Shown here: positions 53,048 through 63,273 of the stretch, one piece after another
Numbering within the stretch: position 1 is the stretch's first letter
How the letters are laid out: every line of letters starts with the position of its first letter
Assembly: GCF_024448335.1 (NCBI RefSeq)
Contig: NZ_JAMOHM010000011.1
Span: 62,001-126,000, forward strand
Length of the DNA: 64,000 nucleotides
Direction: 5' to 3'
Origin: Stutzerimonas frequens
Lineage (GTDB): Bacteria > Pseudomonadota > Gammaproteobacteria > Pseudomonadales > Pseudomonadaceae
Position numbers and translations under genes: made by a program
The notes under the pieces: generated by a model
The model's database searches: none
What the model was told of the DNA's origin: nothing
The model's input: the letters and a program-made list of their open reading frames with translations, nothing else

Positions 53048-54994
53048 ATGCAGCTCTTCCTCTGCGAAAAACCCTCCCAGGCCCGCGACATCGCCAAGGC
53101 TCTCGGCGCCAACCGGCGCGGCGACGGCTGCCTGCAGGGTGCAGGGGTGACGGTGACCTGGTGCATCGGCCACTTGCTGGAGACCGCCCCGCCGGACGCC
53201 TATGACCCACGCTACAAGCGCTGGGTGCTGGCGGACCTGCCAATCGTGCCGGAGCGCTGGAAGATGCTGGTCAAGCCGAAGACCGCCAGCCAGTTCAAGG
53301 CGGTCAAGCGTCTGCTCGGCGAATGCAGCGAACTGGTGATCGCCACCGACGCCGACCGCGAAGGCGAGATGATCGCCCGCGAGCTGGTCGAGCACTGCCG
53401 CTATCGCGGGCCGATCCGCCGGTTGTGGCTGTCGGCACTGGACGACGCCTCGATCCGCAAGGCGCTGGCTGCGCTCAAGCCCGGCGCCGAGACTTTCAAT
53501 CTCTACCACGCCGCCCTCGGCCGCTCGCGCGCCGACTGGCTGATCGGCATGAACATGAGCCGGCTGTTCACCCTACTCGGCCGCCAGTCCGGTTATCAGG
53601 GCGTGCTGCCGGTGGGCCGCGTGCAGACGCCGACGCTGCGTCTGGTGGTGGACCGCGATCGCAGCATCGCCGATTTCATCCCGGTGCCGTTCTGGGCCAT
53701 CGACGTGCAGCTGCTCGCCGATGGCGCCGCGTTCACCGCGCAGTGGCAGGCGCCGGACGACCTTTGCGATGACCAGGGCCGCTGCCTTGATCAGGCTCGT
53801 GCGCAGCAGGCTGCGGACGCCATGCGCAACGCCGCCAGCGCTCGCCTGCTGAAGCTCAAGACCGAGCGGCAGCGCGAAGCGGCACCCTTGCCGTTCGATC
53901 TCGGCACGCTGCAGGAAGTCTGCTCGAAGAAGCTCGGCCTCGGCGCCCAGGAAACCCTCGACATCGCCCAGGCGCTGTACGAAACCCACAAGCTGATCAC
54001 CTACCCGCGCAGCGATTGCGGCTACCTGCCGCTGAGCCAGCACGGCGAAGCGCGCGCGATTGTCGCTGCGTTGACTCAAGCCGACCCGACGCTCGCGGCG
54101 CTTGAGCCGCATCTGGACCTGTCGCGCCGCTCGCGGGCCTGGAACGACGCCAAGGTCGGCTCCCACCACGGCATCATCCCAACCGCCGCCGCGCGTGGTC
54201 TGGAACGCCTGGCCGGGCGCCCGCGTGCGGTGTATGAGCTGATCCGCACGCGCTACCTGGCGCAGTTCCTGCCCAACCACGAGTACGACCGCACCCAGGC
54301 CGACTTCGACTGCGCCGCCCAGGCCTTGCGGGCGGTGGGCAAGCGGGTCGTCGAGCCCGGCTGGAAACACGCCATGCCCGAAGCGCTGGCGCCGGCAAGG
54401 GGCAATCGCGAGGCACATGCGCCGCAGAGCCTGCCAGCGCTGCAGCAGGGCCATGACTATGCCGTGGGCGAAGTCATGCTCAAGGACCAGCAGACTCAAC
54501 CCCCCAAGCCCTTCACCGAAGGCGACCTGATCAAAGCGATGAAGAACGTCGCCAAGCTGGTGGATGATCCGCGGTTGAAACAGAAACTCAAGGACACCAC
54601 CGGTATCGGCACCGAAGCGACTCGCGCCGGGATCATCCAGGGCCTGCTCGACCGCGGCTATCTGGTTCGCCAGGGCAAGGCGCTGGCGGCGACAGCGGCG
54701 GCGTTCAGCCTGATCGACGCCGTGCCGCGGCCGATTGCCGACCCCGGGACCACGGCGATCTGGGAGCAGGCGCTGGACATGGTGCAGAGCGGCGAAATGC
54801 CGTTGGAGGAATTCGTCGCCAAGCAATCGGCATGGATGAGCAAGCTGATGGAACGCTGCGCCGGGTTGCGCATGACCATCAGCGGTCCACCGGTGGCCGC
54901 CGGCCGCAACGGCAAACCGTGGAAGAAGAAACGCAGCGCCTCGCCACGCAGAGGGAGCGGCGCTCGGACGAGAAAACCGCGCGCGGCCGATTGA
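53048..54994 (+). CDS. topB: DNA topoisomerase III
   Basis: The 648-residue protein is a type IA topoisomerase. The Toprim domain has FLCEKPSQARDIA (Glu7) and ATDADREGEMIA (99-110). The active-site tyrosine is Tyr319 in LITYPRSDCGYLP. SRADWLIGMNMSRLFT and PVGRVQTPTLRLVVDRD are also typical. The C-terminus is short and basic, without the zinc fingers of TopA. It decatenates DNA. The gene stands alone on this strand. Confidence 0.93.
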   Translation: MQLFLCEKPSQARDIAKALGANRRGDGCLQGAGVTVTWCIGHLLETAPPDAYDPRYKRWVLADLPIVPERWKMLVKPKTASQFKAVKRLLGECSELVIATDADREGEMIARELVEHCRYRGPIRRLWLSALDDASIRKALAALKPGAETFNLYHAALGRSRADWLIGMNMSRLFTLLGRQSGYQGVLPVGRVQTPTLRLVVDRDRSIADFIPVPFWAIDVQLLADGAAFTAQWQAPDDLCDDQGRCLDQARAQQAADAMRNAASARLLKLKTERQREAAPLPFDLGTLQEVCSKKLGLGAQETLDIAQALYETHKLITYPRSDCGYLPLSQHGEARAIVAALTQADPTLAALEPHLDLSRRSRAWNDAKVGSHHGIIPTAAARGLERLAGRPRAVYELIRTRYLAQFLPNHEYDRTQADFDCAAQALRAVGKRVVEPGWKHAMPEALAPARGNREAHAPQSLPALQQGHDYAVGEVMLKDQQTQPPKPFTEGDLIKAMKNVAKLVDDPRLKQKLKDTTGIGTEATRAGIIQGLLDRGYLVRQGKALAATAAAFSLIDAVPRPIADPGTTAIWEQALDMVQSGEMPLEEFVAKQSAWMSKLMERCAGLRMTISGPPVAAGRNGKPWKKKRSASPRRGSGARTRKPRAAD

Positions 54995-55045
54995 GCGGGC
55001 CTTTGCGCCGTGCCCTACAGACGCGTTGAAACCTACTCGCCCCCT

Positions 55046-55227
55046 GGGGTGGGCTTTAGCCCACCGCCCGCCACACCGATGCCTTCGGTGGGCTGAAGCC
55101 CACCCTACATAGCCGGCGCTACACGATCCGTAACGCTTCCTAGCCGTAGCCCAACGGACCCGTAGGGTGGGCTTTAGCCCGCCGCCCGCCACACCAATGC
55201 CCTTGGCGGGCTGAAGCCCATGCTACA
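55046..55227. repeat. Two REP-like palindromic units in tandem
   Basis: GGTGGGCTTTAGCCCACC...GGTGGGCTGAAGCCCACC (about 55048-55103) recurs with small changes at about 55166-55222, followed each time by CTACATA-C(C)GGCGCTA-type sequence. The whole unit of about 116 bases appears duplicated. It fills the gap between topB and the convergent gene at 55236. Confidence 0.75.
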
Positions 55228-55235
55228 TACCGACG

Positions 55236-55712
55236 CTAGGCGATCTGCAGCACCTCATAGCGCTGCGCCTGCCCGTTCACCTTCAACTCCACCTCATCCC
55301 CCACCTCGCGGCCGAGCAGCCCCTGCCCCAATGGCGAACGCGGCGTGATGACCAGGATTTCCCGCCCGTCATGCTGCAGCTTCAACCCCGCCGCATCCGG
55401 CCCGAGAAAGAACCAGCGCTCGGCGCCGTCGTGATCCAGGCAGAGCAGCGCACCGACCCGCGCCCGGCCATCCACGCTCGCACCGGACTGCAGGTTGCGA
55501 TAGGCGGCCAGCGCCGTCTCGATCTCGTGCAGGCGGCGGCGCTGGCCATCGGCAAGATAGGCCGCCTCCAGCCCGCGGGTGTCGTACTTGTTCTCGGCTT
55601 TGCTCTCGGCATGGGTGGCGGCCTCGTGGGTCGCGGCCAGCACGGACTTGGCGACCTCGCGGTCGGCTTCGAGGGTGGCGATGATCTGCTGCTGAAGGGC
55701 GCTCTTGTTCAT
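55236..55712 (-). CDS. GreA/GreB-family C-terminal domain protein
   Basis: The 158-residue protein has an N-terminal helical region (ALQQQIIATLEADREVAKSV...) and a C-terminal FKBP-like Gre domain with ITPRSPLGQGLLGREVGDEVEL. The helical part lacks the clear acidic tip of GreA/GreB, so transcript cleavage activity is doubtful. It may be an Rnk/Gfh-like modulator of RNA polymerase. It overlaps the hydrolase gene by four bases. Confidence 0.8.
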   Translation of the reverse strand: MNKSALQQQIIATLEADREVAKSVLAATHEAATHAESKAENKYDTRGLEAAYLADGQRRRLHEIETALAAYRNLQSGASVDGRARVGALLCLDHDGAERWFFLGPDAAGLKLQHDGREILVITPRSPLGQGLLGREVGDEVELKVNGQAQRYEVLQIA

Positions 55713-56665
55713 GGGCGAGGCTTATAGCCCGACGGCGTGCCGAAGGGAATGGCGGCGTCGCCCGCAGGAACCGCGCCGGGTTCGATCACCTCGTCGGCGA
55801 GCCAGGGATTGCGTCCCTCGGCGATCCATTCCAGCGACTCGCGCCAGAAGCCGTTTCGATGCCGGTCGTGGAACAGACCGAAATGCCCGATGCGCTCGAA
55901 GCCCATCGCGCGAGGATTGAGCTGCACCAGCTGGCGCGGGCTGTTGCGGAAATAGCCGAGCCCCCGGCGCATGGCCGCCGGCGTGGCGAATTCATCGTCG
56001 CTGGTACTGACCGCCAGCATCGGCGCCCGGATCGCACCGAAACGGCTGAACAGCAGTTCGTGCTCGTCAGGCGGATAGCTGTCTTCCAGCCGTGCCCCGC
56101 GCCGGGACCACTCCAGCGCGACGCCCGCTGGCAGATCTTCCAGCCAGCCAAGGCGGCGCCCCGGAAAATAGCCAGCCAGGCGGGTCACCGCGGGCATGAA
56201 CAGGTGCCACTTGGCGTACATGCGCAGGCGCTGCTCGGCGGCGTAGTCGCGCCAGTAGGCATACTGCCCGGCCACGTTGAGGTAGCGGTCCACCCCGCTG
56301 GCGGCCTCGGCAAAGCCCGGCATGAAGCCACCGGCACTGTGCCCCACCGCCACCAGCAGCCCGTGCGGATCACGCTCACGCATATAGCGCACCGCGGCGT
56401 CGAAGTCGTACTCGCCCCAGTCGCGCCAGCGCATTTGCATGTCGCGCAGGCGCTGCGGTCGCGAGCCGCCGATGCCGCGAAAGTCGTAGGTCAGTGCAGT
56501 GAAACCGTGCTCGTTGAGAAAGCTCGCATAGCGCGCGTAATAGCGCGACAGCACGCCGGTGGCGCAGCTGATGATCACCGCGCCGCGCGCCGGACCTTGC
56601 GGGTTCCACAGCTGCGCAGACAGCGCATAACCATCGCGGCAACACAGGGCAACGGACTCGGGCAT
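55709..56665 (-). CDS. Alpha/beta hydrolase
   Basis: The start at 56665 (AAAGG upstream) gives 318 residues. It has a YDFRGIGGS loop, the nucleophile motif VGHSAGGFMPG, and a late GHFGLFHDRHR segment with the likely catalytic histidine. It belongs to the predicted hydrolases of the YbhB/COG4757 type that are often annotated as alpha/beta fold family. It probably shares a transcript with the Gre-like gene that follows it. Confidence 0.84.
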   Translation of the reverse strand: MPESVALCCRDGYALSAQLWNPQGPARGAVIISCATGVLSRYYARYASFLNEHGFTALTYDFRGIGGSRPQRLRDMQMRWRDWGEYDFDAAVRYMRERDPHGLLVAVGHSAGGFMPGFAEAASGVDRYLNVAGQYAYWRDYAAEQRLRMYAKWHLFMPAVTRLAGYFPGRRLGWLEDLPAGVALEWSRRGARLEDSYPPDEHELLFSRFGAIRAPMLAVSTSDDEFATPAAMRRGLGYFRNSPRQLVQLNPRAMGFERIGHFGLFHDRHRNGFWRESLEWIAEGRNPWLADEVIEPGAVPAGDAAIPFGTPSGYKPRP

Positions 56666-56894
56666 GGCAAGGACCTTTCGAATTGTTGTGCCGCCACCTT
56701 GCCCCGCAGCGCACATTTTTGCCATAACCTGCTGGCACCTTTGCGCAGCAGCTGCAGTCTGTTTATGACAGCCGCATTACCCCTGCAGACGGGTGGCCTG
56801 CAGCGCAACACCTCAGCGTGGTTTCCACTGGCATTACCGCCCCGAACTACAGCGCCGATGCGCTGCGGGTTCCTGGCGGCTCGGAGAAAAGTAC

Positions 56895-58742
56895 ATGACC
56901 GGCGAACAGCTGATCGTCTTTGGCGTACTGGCGGCAACGCTGGTGCTGTTCGTCTGGAATCGCTGGCGCTACGACCTGGTCGCACTGGGTGCGCTGCTCG
57001 CCTGCGCACTGACCGGCGTGGTGCCGGCGGACGAGGTGTTCGCCGGTATCGGCCATCCGGCGGTGATTTCGGTGGCCGCGGTATTGGTGCTCAGCCGCGG
57101 CCTGCTCAATGCAGGCGTGGTGGACAGCGTGGCGCGGCGGCTGATGCAGGTCGGCGATCGGCCATGGGCACAGGTCGCCGCGCTGACCGGGATCGTCGCG
57201 CTCAGCTCGGGCTTCATGAACAACGTCGGCGCGCTGGCGCTGTTCATGCCGGTGGCGATCTGGATGTCACGCCAGAGCGGGCGCTCCCCGTCGTATCTGC
57301 TGATGCCACTGGCGTTCGGTTCGCTGCTCGGCGGCACCCTCACGCTGATCGGCACCCCGCCCAACCTGATCATCGCCGGCTACCGCGCCGAGGCCGGCGA
57401 GTCGCCCTTCGGCATGTTCGCCTTCCTGCCGGTGGGCGCCGCGGTGACGGTCGCCGGCGTGCTGTTCATTGCCCTGCTCGGCTGGCGGCTGGTGCCGCGG
57501 CGCCAGGAACAGGAAGGCAATGGCGACCTCTTCGAGATCAGCGCCTACCTCACCGAAGTGCGGGTGCCGGAAGGCTGCAAGTACGCCGGGCGCACGCTGC
57601 ACGCGCTGATCGGTGCGGTGAAGGAGGAAGCCGACGTGCAGGTGATCGCCCTGGTCCGCGGCGACGAGCGCCAGCGCATGCCGTCGACCTACGAGGTGCT
57701 GCGCGAAGGCGACATCCTCTTGGTAGAAGCCGACTCCGACAGCCTCAAGGCGCTGCTCGACGTAACCGGCGTCGAACTGGCCGCCAATGTCGACGAGCAT
57801 GACGATGAGGCCCGCGAAGAGCGGGACGCCACCGAGCAAGCCGTCGAGCAAGAGAAAGCACGCAAGAGCCACAAGAGCCGGCACGGCGAGCTGACGCTGG
57901 CCGAAGCCATCATCTCCCCCGGCTCGATACTGGTGGGCACGACCGCCAGCGGCCTCGATCTGCGCGAGCGCCACGGCGTCAACGTGCTAGCCGTCGCTCG
58001 CCAAGGGCAGCGGCTGCGCCAGCGGCTCGGCAAGATCCGCTTCGCCGCAGGCGACATTCTCCTGCTGCAGACCCGCGAGGATGCCCTGCAGTCGACTCTC
58101 AACAGCCTGGGTTGCCTGCCGCTGGCATCGCGCGGCCTGAGCATCACCACCCCGCGCAACGTACTGCTGGCCAGCGCGGTCTTCGCCATTACCCTCGCAA
58201 CCATCGCCTTCGGCCTGCTGCCGGCTGCCACCGCGCTGGTCACCGGCGCGCTGGTGATGATCCTGGTCGGGTTGATCCCCGTCGGACGCATCTACGAGAG
58301 CATCGACATGCCGGTAATCGTGCTGGTGGCCGCGATGCTGCCGGTAGGCCAAGCGCTGGAGACCAGTGGCGGCTCGCAACTGATCGCCGACGCCCTGCTC
58401 TCGGTCGGCCAGTCACTGCCAGCAGCAGCGACGCTGGCGCTGCTGATGGTGGCGGTGATGCTGATCTCCAACGTGGTCAACAATGCCGCCGCCGCGGTGC
58501 TCGCCGCGCCAGTGGCGATCAGCCTGGCGCGTGGCATGGACGCCTCGGTCGATCCTTTCCTGATGGCGGTGGCGATCGGCGCCTCCTGTGCATTCCTGAC
58601 GCCCATCGGGCATCAGTCCAACACCCTGGTGATGGCCCCGGGCGGTTACCGCTTCGGTGATTACTGGCGGCTGGGGTTGCCGCTGTCGATCCTGGTGGTG
58701 CTCTGCGCGGTGCCGACGATCCTCTGGATCTGGCCGCTGTAG
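56895..58742 (+). CDS. SLC13-type transporter with two TrkA-C domains
   Basis: The start at 56895 has CGGAGAAAAG upstream. The 615-residue protein has two membrane halves of about 5-6 segments each. The first has GTLTLIGTPPNLIIAG and the second FLTPIGHQSNTLVMAPGGY, the paired ion/substrate motifs of citrate/dicarboxylate:sodium symporters. Between them are two RCK_C/TrkA_C ligand-binding domains (about residues 205-300 and 330-420) joined by an acidic and lysine-rich linker. It probably imports a divalent anion (sulfate, dicarboxylate) under nucleotide or ligand control. Confidence 0.88.
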   Translation: MTGEQLIVFGVLAATLVLFVWNRWRYDLVALGALLACALTGVVPADEVFAGIGHPAVISVAAVLVLSRGLLNAGVVDSVARRLMQVGDRPWAQVAALTGIVALSSGFMNNVGALALFMPVAIWMSRQSGRSPSYLLMPLAFGSLLGGTLTLIGTPPNLIIAGYRAEAGESPFGMFAFLPVGAAVTVAGVLFIALLGWRLVPRRQEQEGNGDLFEISAYLTEVRVPEGCKYAGRTLHALIGAVKEEADVQVIALVRGDERQRMPSTYEVLREGDILLVEADSDSLKALLDVTGVELAANVDEHDDEAREERDATEQAVEQEKARKSHKSRHGELTLAEAIISPGSILVGTTASGLDLRERHGVNVLAVARQGQRLRQRLGKIRFAAGDILLLQTREDALQSTLNSLGCLPLASRGLSITTPRNVLLASAVFAITLATIAFGLLPAATALVTGALVMILVGLIPVGRIYESIDMPVIVLVAAMLPVGQALETSGGSQLIADALLSVGQSLPAAATLALLMVAVMLISNVVNNAAAAVLAAPVAISLARGMDASVDPFLMAVAIGASCAFLTPIGHQSNTLVMAPGGYRFGDYWRLGLPLSILVVLCAVPTILWIWPL

Positions 58743-58982
58743 CCAACTGACCAACCGGCGGCGTTCCGACGTCTACGACTGAAGGCGGAAGGGATGCCGC
58801 CCATAGAGCAATGGCGTTACAGGCGGACAGATCCGACGATGACTGCCAGATGTATAGCCGGCAATGCGCTCCGACCCACACCGGTGGAGGTCTGCTCTTA
58901 GCTCCGCCAGGCTATCGCGCCTAACTGGCCGGAACTGCGCAGTTCTACGATTGCGAGTGGCAGCTGGTCCCAGAGATCGCCG

Positions 58983-59324
58983 ATGTTCAACCAACGCTCC
59001 AAGACTTCGCTGGTGTTCGCACTGCTCATCGCCCTGCTGATGGGCTGGGGCAGCCATGCGACCTCTTGGCTGATCAGTCCGGCGCAACATTCATTCCGCA
59101 ACCACGATCATCATCACGTTCATGCGGTCGAGCAGGTGTCCAGCTGCGCCCTTTGCGAGCTGCAGCATGTGCACTCGCTCGGTGAGCACATCCACGAAAC
59201 ACCTCATCTCACGCTGCTGCTGAGCCTGTCTGCGCAACCCGAACGCTCAGACGTGCCTGCCTGGCCGCGCCCTGCATTACCGGAAAGCCCGGTGTCGCGC
59301 ATCGAGCGCCCTCCTCGCACCTAG
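58983..59324 (+). CDS. Small His-rich exported or membrane protein
   Basis: The 113-residue protein has an N-terminal hydrophobic segment (SLVFALLIALLMGWG), then a histidine cluster (HDHHHVHAVE), a CALCEL pair of cysteines and further histidines. This is a metal-binding look similar to DUF2946-type proteins. It lies 58 bases before a HupE/UreJ-type gene, so metal (Ni, Co, Cu or Zn) handling at the membrane is a reasonable guess. Confidence 0.7.
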   Translation: MFNQRSKTSLVFALLIALLMGWGSHATSWLISPAQHSFRNHDHHHVHAVEQVSSCALCELQHVHSLGEHIHETPHLTLLLSLSAQPERSDVPAWPRPALPESPVSRIERPPRT

Positions 59325-59382
59325 CCTCGCTCTGATGGCGGTCACCTGCGGTGACCTGTTCTCACCAGCTCAGGACAATTTC

Positions 59383-60114
59383 ATGCATTCGCAATCCCTG
59401 CGCGGGCTCGCCGCGTTTTACCCACGCCTGCGCCATTCGCTGCTGCCTGTTTTCGGCATGCTGCTGTTCTTCTTCGTGCCCGACGCACTCGCCCATGGCG
59501 TGGCCGAAGGCGACAAGGGCTTCATCCAGGAAAGCTCCGGCGTGATGCTGCTGCCGTTCATTTACATGGGCGCCAAGCACATGATCACTGGCTACGATCA
59601 CCTGCTGTTCCTCTTCGGGGTGATCTTCTTTCTCTACCGACTCAAGGACGTGGGGCTGTACGTCACCCTGTTCGCGGTCGGCCACTCGGTCACGCTGCTG
59701 CTCGGCGTACTGATGGAGATCAGCGTCAGCGCCTACGTAATCGACGCCATCATCGGTTTCTCGGTGGTGTACAAGGCGCTCGACAACCTGGGCGCCTTCC
59801 AGGGCTGGTTCGGCTATCAGCCGGATACCCGCGCGGCCACCCTGGTGTTCGGCCTGATCCACGGCTTCGGCCTGGCCACCAAGATCCTCGACTACCAGAT
59901 CGCCGCCGATGGCCTGATCCCCAACCTGATCGCCTTCAACGTCGGCGTCGAGATCGGCCAGCTGCTGGCCCTCAGCGCCATCCTCATTGCCATGGGCTAC
60001 TGGCGGCGCAGCGCCGGTTTCTGGCGCCACGCCTACACCGCCAACGTCGCCATGATGAGCGCCGGTTTCCTCTTGATGGGTTACCAGCTCACCGGCCTGA
60101 TCGTGTCCCAGTAA
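59383..60114 (+). CDS. HupE/UreJ-family membrane protein
   Basis: The start at 59383 has AGGA upstream; an in-frame ATG at 59335 lacks a site. The 243-residue protein has a signal-like first segment and about six membrane helices. It carries the HupE motif MGAKHMITGYDHLLFLFGVIFF with the His-x5-D-H pair thought to bind nickel, and a second HGFGLA. Members are proposed Ni/Co permeases. Hydrogenase or urease genes are not seen nearby, so the metal is open. Confidence 0.85.
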   Translation: MHSQSLRGLAAFYPRLRHSLLPVFGMLLFFFVPDALAHGVAEGDKGFIQESSGVMLLPFIYMGAKHMITGYDHLLFLFGVIFFLYRLKDVGLYVTLFAVGHSVTLLLGVLMEISVSAYVIDAIIGFSVVYKALDNLGAFQGWFGYQPDTRAATLVFGLIHGFGLATKILDYQIAADGLIPNLIAFNVGVEIGQLLALSAILIAMGYWRRSAGFWRHAYTANVAMMSAGFLLMGYQLTGLIVSQ

Positions 60115-60126
60115 GGAATTTTTCGT

Positions 60127-60807
60127 ATGTACAACAACCATCGACCCGACCTGACCGAACTGCCGAGCCGCGCCCAGCTGCTGCGCTCCACCATCATCGC
60201 CCTGATCGCCGCCGGCGTGCTGCTGGTAACCGTGGTGATGCCCGCCGAGTACGCCATCGACCCGACCGGCGCCGGCCGCCTGCTGGGCCTGACCCAGATG
60301 GGCGAGCTGAAACACACCCTGACAGAGGAGGCTGCGGCACAAGCGCAGCCACCGGCCACCGCAGCAGCGGCAGAACCTGCCGTGGTGAAACCGGCCCAGG
60401 AGGAACCTGCAATCGCTCAGGCCGAACCAACCCCGGCCGCAGCACCTGCGCCTGCCGAACCGGAACCGCCGAAAGTCGCCAAGCAGCAGCACGAGGTGAA
60501 TCTGACCCTGAAGCCCAACCAGGCCACCGAGATCAAGCTGGAGATGAAGGAAGGCGCCAAGGCGAACTTCCACTGGACGGCCAACGGTGGACGCCTCAAC
60601 TACGACACCCACGGCGATCCCTACAAGGCGCCGAAGGGCTTCTACCATGGCTACGGCAAGGGCAAGAACACACCGGAACAGAAGGGTGAGCTGGTCGCCG
60701 CTTTCGACGGCAAGCACGGCTGGTTCTGGCGAAACCGCACCGATGAGACGGTGAAACTCACCCTGCGCACCGACGGCGAGTACATCACCATCGAACAGGT
60801 GTTGTGA
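60127..60807 (+). CDS. Membrane-anchored periplasmic protein
   Basis: The 226-residue protein has a single membrane segment near residues 22-42 (STIIALIAAGVLLVTVVMPAEYA), a Pro/Ala/Glu-rich linker (about 75-120) and a compact C-terminal domain with FHWTANGGRLNYDTHGDP and GKHGWFWRNRTDETVKLTL. It follows the HupE-like gene by 12 bases and is the third member of a conserved-looking trio. The function is unknown; an anchor or partner for the permease is likely. Confidence 0.75.
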   Translation: MYNNHRPDLTELPSRAQLLRSTIIALIAAGVLLVTVVMPAEYAIDPTGAGRLLGLTQMGELKHTLTEEAAAQAQPPATAAAAEPAVVKPAQEEPAIAQAEPTPAAAPAPAEPEPPKVAKQQHEVNLTLKPNQATEIKLEMKEGAKANFHWTANGGRLNYDTHGDPYKAPKGFYHGYGKGKNTPEQKGELVAAFDGKHGWFWRNRTDETVKLTLRTDGEYITIEQVL

Positions 60808-60903
60808 GCTTCCTTTTCAGCGCTCATGCGCCCGCTTGGGGTGGAGCTGCTGTAACAGCCCAGACCTCGACGGCACCGGCGGTGCCGTCGAACGGGCTGG
60901 TGC

Positions 60904-62925
60904 TCAACCTGCCTTGAAGCGGCTGACGTTGTCCAGCAGGGTACCGGCCAGGTCACTCAGGCGGCTGGCGGTGTGGTGATTGCTGCCCACCGCTTCACCG
61001 TTTTCCTCGGCCATGCGGGCGATGGTGGTGACTTGCTGGGCGATCTCGGCCGATGCCGCGCTCTGCTCGCGCAACGCATTGGAAATCTCCGCCACGGTGG
61101 ACAGCACCTGGTTGGCCGCTTCGCGAATGCCGCCCATGGCGTCGCCGGCGCGCTGGGCCCGGGCGACGCCCTCGTTGACCTTGGCCACACCCTGCTCCAT
61201 GCCCTGCACCGCGCCCTCGGTGCCCTGTTGGATGGCCGCCACCATTTGCGCGATTTCCTTGGTGGAGTTGGCAGTGCGTTCGGCCAGCTTGCGCACCTCG
61301 TCGGCCACCACGGCGAAGCCGCGGCCCTGGTCGCCGGCACGGGCGGCTTCAATCGCCGCATTGAGCGCCAGCAGGTTGGTCTGCGCGGCGATGTCGCCGA
61401 TCACCCCGACGATCGCGGATATCTGCCCGGAGCGCTCGCCCAGTTCGGCCACGGTGCGCGCCGAATCGCTCACCGAGACGGCGATCTGGCTGATCTCCTC
61501 GACCACCGCGGCCACGATCTCGCCACCCTGGCGCGACAGTTCGCCGGAGCGATGGGCCAGAGCATCGGCTTCACCGGCGTTGCGCGCGATGCTCTCGATG
61601 CCCACGGTCATCTGCTCGACTGCTGCCGCCATGCTCGAGGCCGCATCGCTCTGGCACTGCGAGGCCACATGAATCTGCCCCGAGGCAGTGACCAGGCTGC
61701 GCGCCGAGTCGGCGACGTGATCGGAGTTGTCCTTGATGCTGCCGATCAGCCGGCGCATGGCCTCGGCCATGTCGTTGAAGCTGCCGGCCACGTAGCGCAA
61801 TTCATCGCGTGCCGCCAGATCGATGTGTGCCGTGAGATCCCCTGCGGCGAGTCGTTCACTGCCTTCGCGCAAACTGCGGATGCTGGTCATCACCGACAGG
61901 TAGACACCGATCGAGAGATAGCCGATCACCGCCAGTGCCACCAGCAGGACGGCCAGATTGCCATGAAGCATCAGCCGGGCATCGTCGATCCGCTGCTGCA
62001 GCAGGCTGTCCAGGCTGGGCAGCAGGACGTCGCGCATCTGTGCGTAGCCGATGTTGATCGCGTCGGTCGCCATGTCGAAGAACTGCGCCGATGAGGTGCT
62101 GGTGAAATCTCCACGCATGACCATGGCCTGCACCACCGCATCGATCGCTTCACCGCGCTCGTGCATGGTGGCGACTGCACGGCTCAGTTGCCCCTGAAGT
62201 TCAGGCCGCTGGGCGATGACCTTGGCGATGCTGCGTTCCATGTCCGCAGTCGCCGACCTGATCTCCTCGGTCAGGACGATCAACGCGGTGCGTTGCTGAT
62301 CGCTCATCTCACCCTTGGCCAGCACCGCCGAGGCGCTGCCGCGCAAACGGCCCAGATACTCGACCAGAAACGGCATGCGACTCACTGCCGTGGTCATCAG
62401 GTAGTAGGTCTGCGGCTCCGGATCGAAGGTCAGGCCGTAGGCATCCGACAGCAGCGTCTGGAATGTCAGCAGCTCGCCGATCAGCGCGGTATGCGCCTGA
62501 AAATTCTCGACCTGGGTCCAGTCCAGGCCGGCGCGCTTGATCTCCTCCCAGCGGCGGCCGATGTCTTGCCACTCGCGCAGCGTGCGCTTGTCTTCGGCGA
62601 GCGCCCGCTCCATTTCCGCCAAGGCAGTCGCAACGCTGGTCTGCAGCGCATCGCGACGTCCAGCCACGGTGGCATTGCCGCCCAGCAGCATCGACGAGAC
62701 GCCGCGGTGCTGCTGGGTCAGCTCGATCAGGCGGGACATCGGTCGTGCCAGCGAGGACGCCACCAGCTCGCTTTCCGCACGCTCGATGGTGCGATTCAGC
62801 TGACCGGCAATGGTCAGCATCAGGCTGGCGAACGCAAGAAACACAAGCAGGCCGATCACACCGAACTTGACTGGATAACTGAGCCGATTCATCAGCAGCT
62901 CGGCAGGCGAGAAGAGGAGTTTCAT
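60904..62925 (-). CDS. Methyl-accepting chemotaxis protein
   Basis: The start at 62925 has AGGAAC upstream; an extension to 63009 does not. The 673-residue receptor has a first membrane segment ([19 protein letters not shown]), a large helical periplasmic domain of about 270 residues with [15 protein letters not shown] (reminiscent of NIT-type nitrate/nitrite sensing domains) and a second membrane segment. A HAMP domain and a signalling domain follow, with the conserved tip [23 protein letters not shown]. The ligand is unknown. No C-terminal CheR-binding pentapeptide is seen. Confidence 0.9.
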   Translation of the reverse strand: MKLLFSPAELLMNRLSYPVKFGVIGLLVFLAFASLMLTIAGQLNRTIERAESELVASSLARPMSRLIELTQQHRGVSSMLLGGNATVAGRRDALQTSVATALAEMERALAEDKRTLREWQDIGRRWEEIKRAGLDWTQVENFQAHTALIGELLTFQTLLSDAYGLTFDPEPQTYYLMTTAVSRMPFLVEYLGRLRGSASAVLAKGEMSDQQRTALIVLTEEIRSATADMERSIAKVIAQRPELQGQLSRAVATMHERGEAIDAVVQAMVMRGDFTSTSSAQFFDMATDAINIGYAQMRDVLLPSLDSLLQQRIDDARLMLHGNLAVLLVALAVIGYLSIGVYLSVMTSIRSLREGSERLAAGDLTAHIDLAARDELRYVAGSFNDMAEAMRRLIGSIKDNSDHVADSARSLVTASGQIHVASQCQSDAASSMAAAVEQMTVGIESIARNAGEADALAHRSGELSRQGGEIVAAVVEEISQIAVSVSDSARTVAELGERSGQISAIVGVIGDIAAQTNLLALNAAIEAARAGDQGRGFAVVADEVRKLAERTANSTKEIAQMVAAIQQGTEGAVQGMEQGVAKVNEGVARAQRAGDAMGGIREAANQVLSTVAEISNALREQSAASAEIAQQVTTIARMAEENGEAVGSNHHTASRLSDLAGTLLDNVSRFKAG

Positions 62926-63219
62926 GGGGAGGTTCCTGGGCGGTACGAGGCACTGCACGAAGCCGTTCGACGTCGTGTCGCTCCAGGTGCTGGAGCCGCT
63001 GCCGGCCACATGATTTTCTGGAGCTGGTTCGCAAAATACTGAGCCGACCTGGCGGTCACCCTGACCAGAATCAAGATCATCGTCAGAATCAAGGCGCCAG
63101 CCGAACGTCCAGAGTTACGCCTCGATTCTCCGACTGACGCACCGTTCCCTTGGCGAACTCCGGCGCGCGGATGCAATCCCACCACCCTGTACATCTCCTT
63201 CTTCGGCGGTATGGCTTTA

Positions 63220-63233
63220 CCTGCGCCCGCAGG
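63220..63233. promoter_or_regulatory. Palindrome upstream of the MFS gene
   Basis: CCTGCG-CC-CGCAGG lies 41 bases before the MFS start in the 348-base divergent region (62926-63273). It is a possible operator for a drug-efflux regulator. The rest of the region holds no supported gene. Confidence 0.35.
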
Positions 63234-63273
63234 CGTGAATAATGCCGCCCCTTTTCGACGCAACGAGGTAACC

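Noticed and set aside
63185..63240. A second glycine-riboswitch-like stretch on the minus strand (CCGCCGAAGAAGGAG)
   Set aside because: The CTCTCAGG segment and a closing stem are missing, so it is probably chance.
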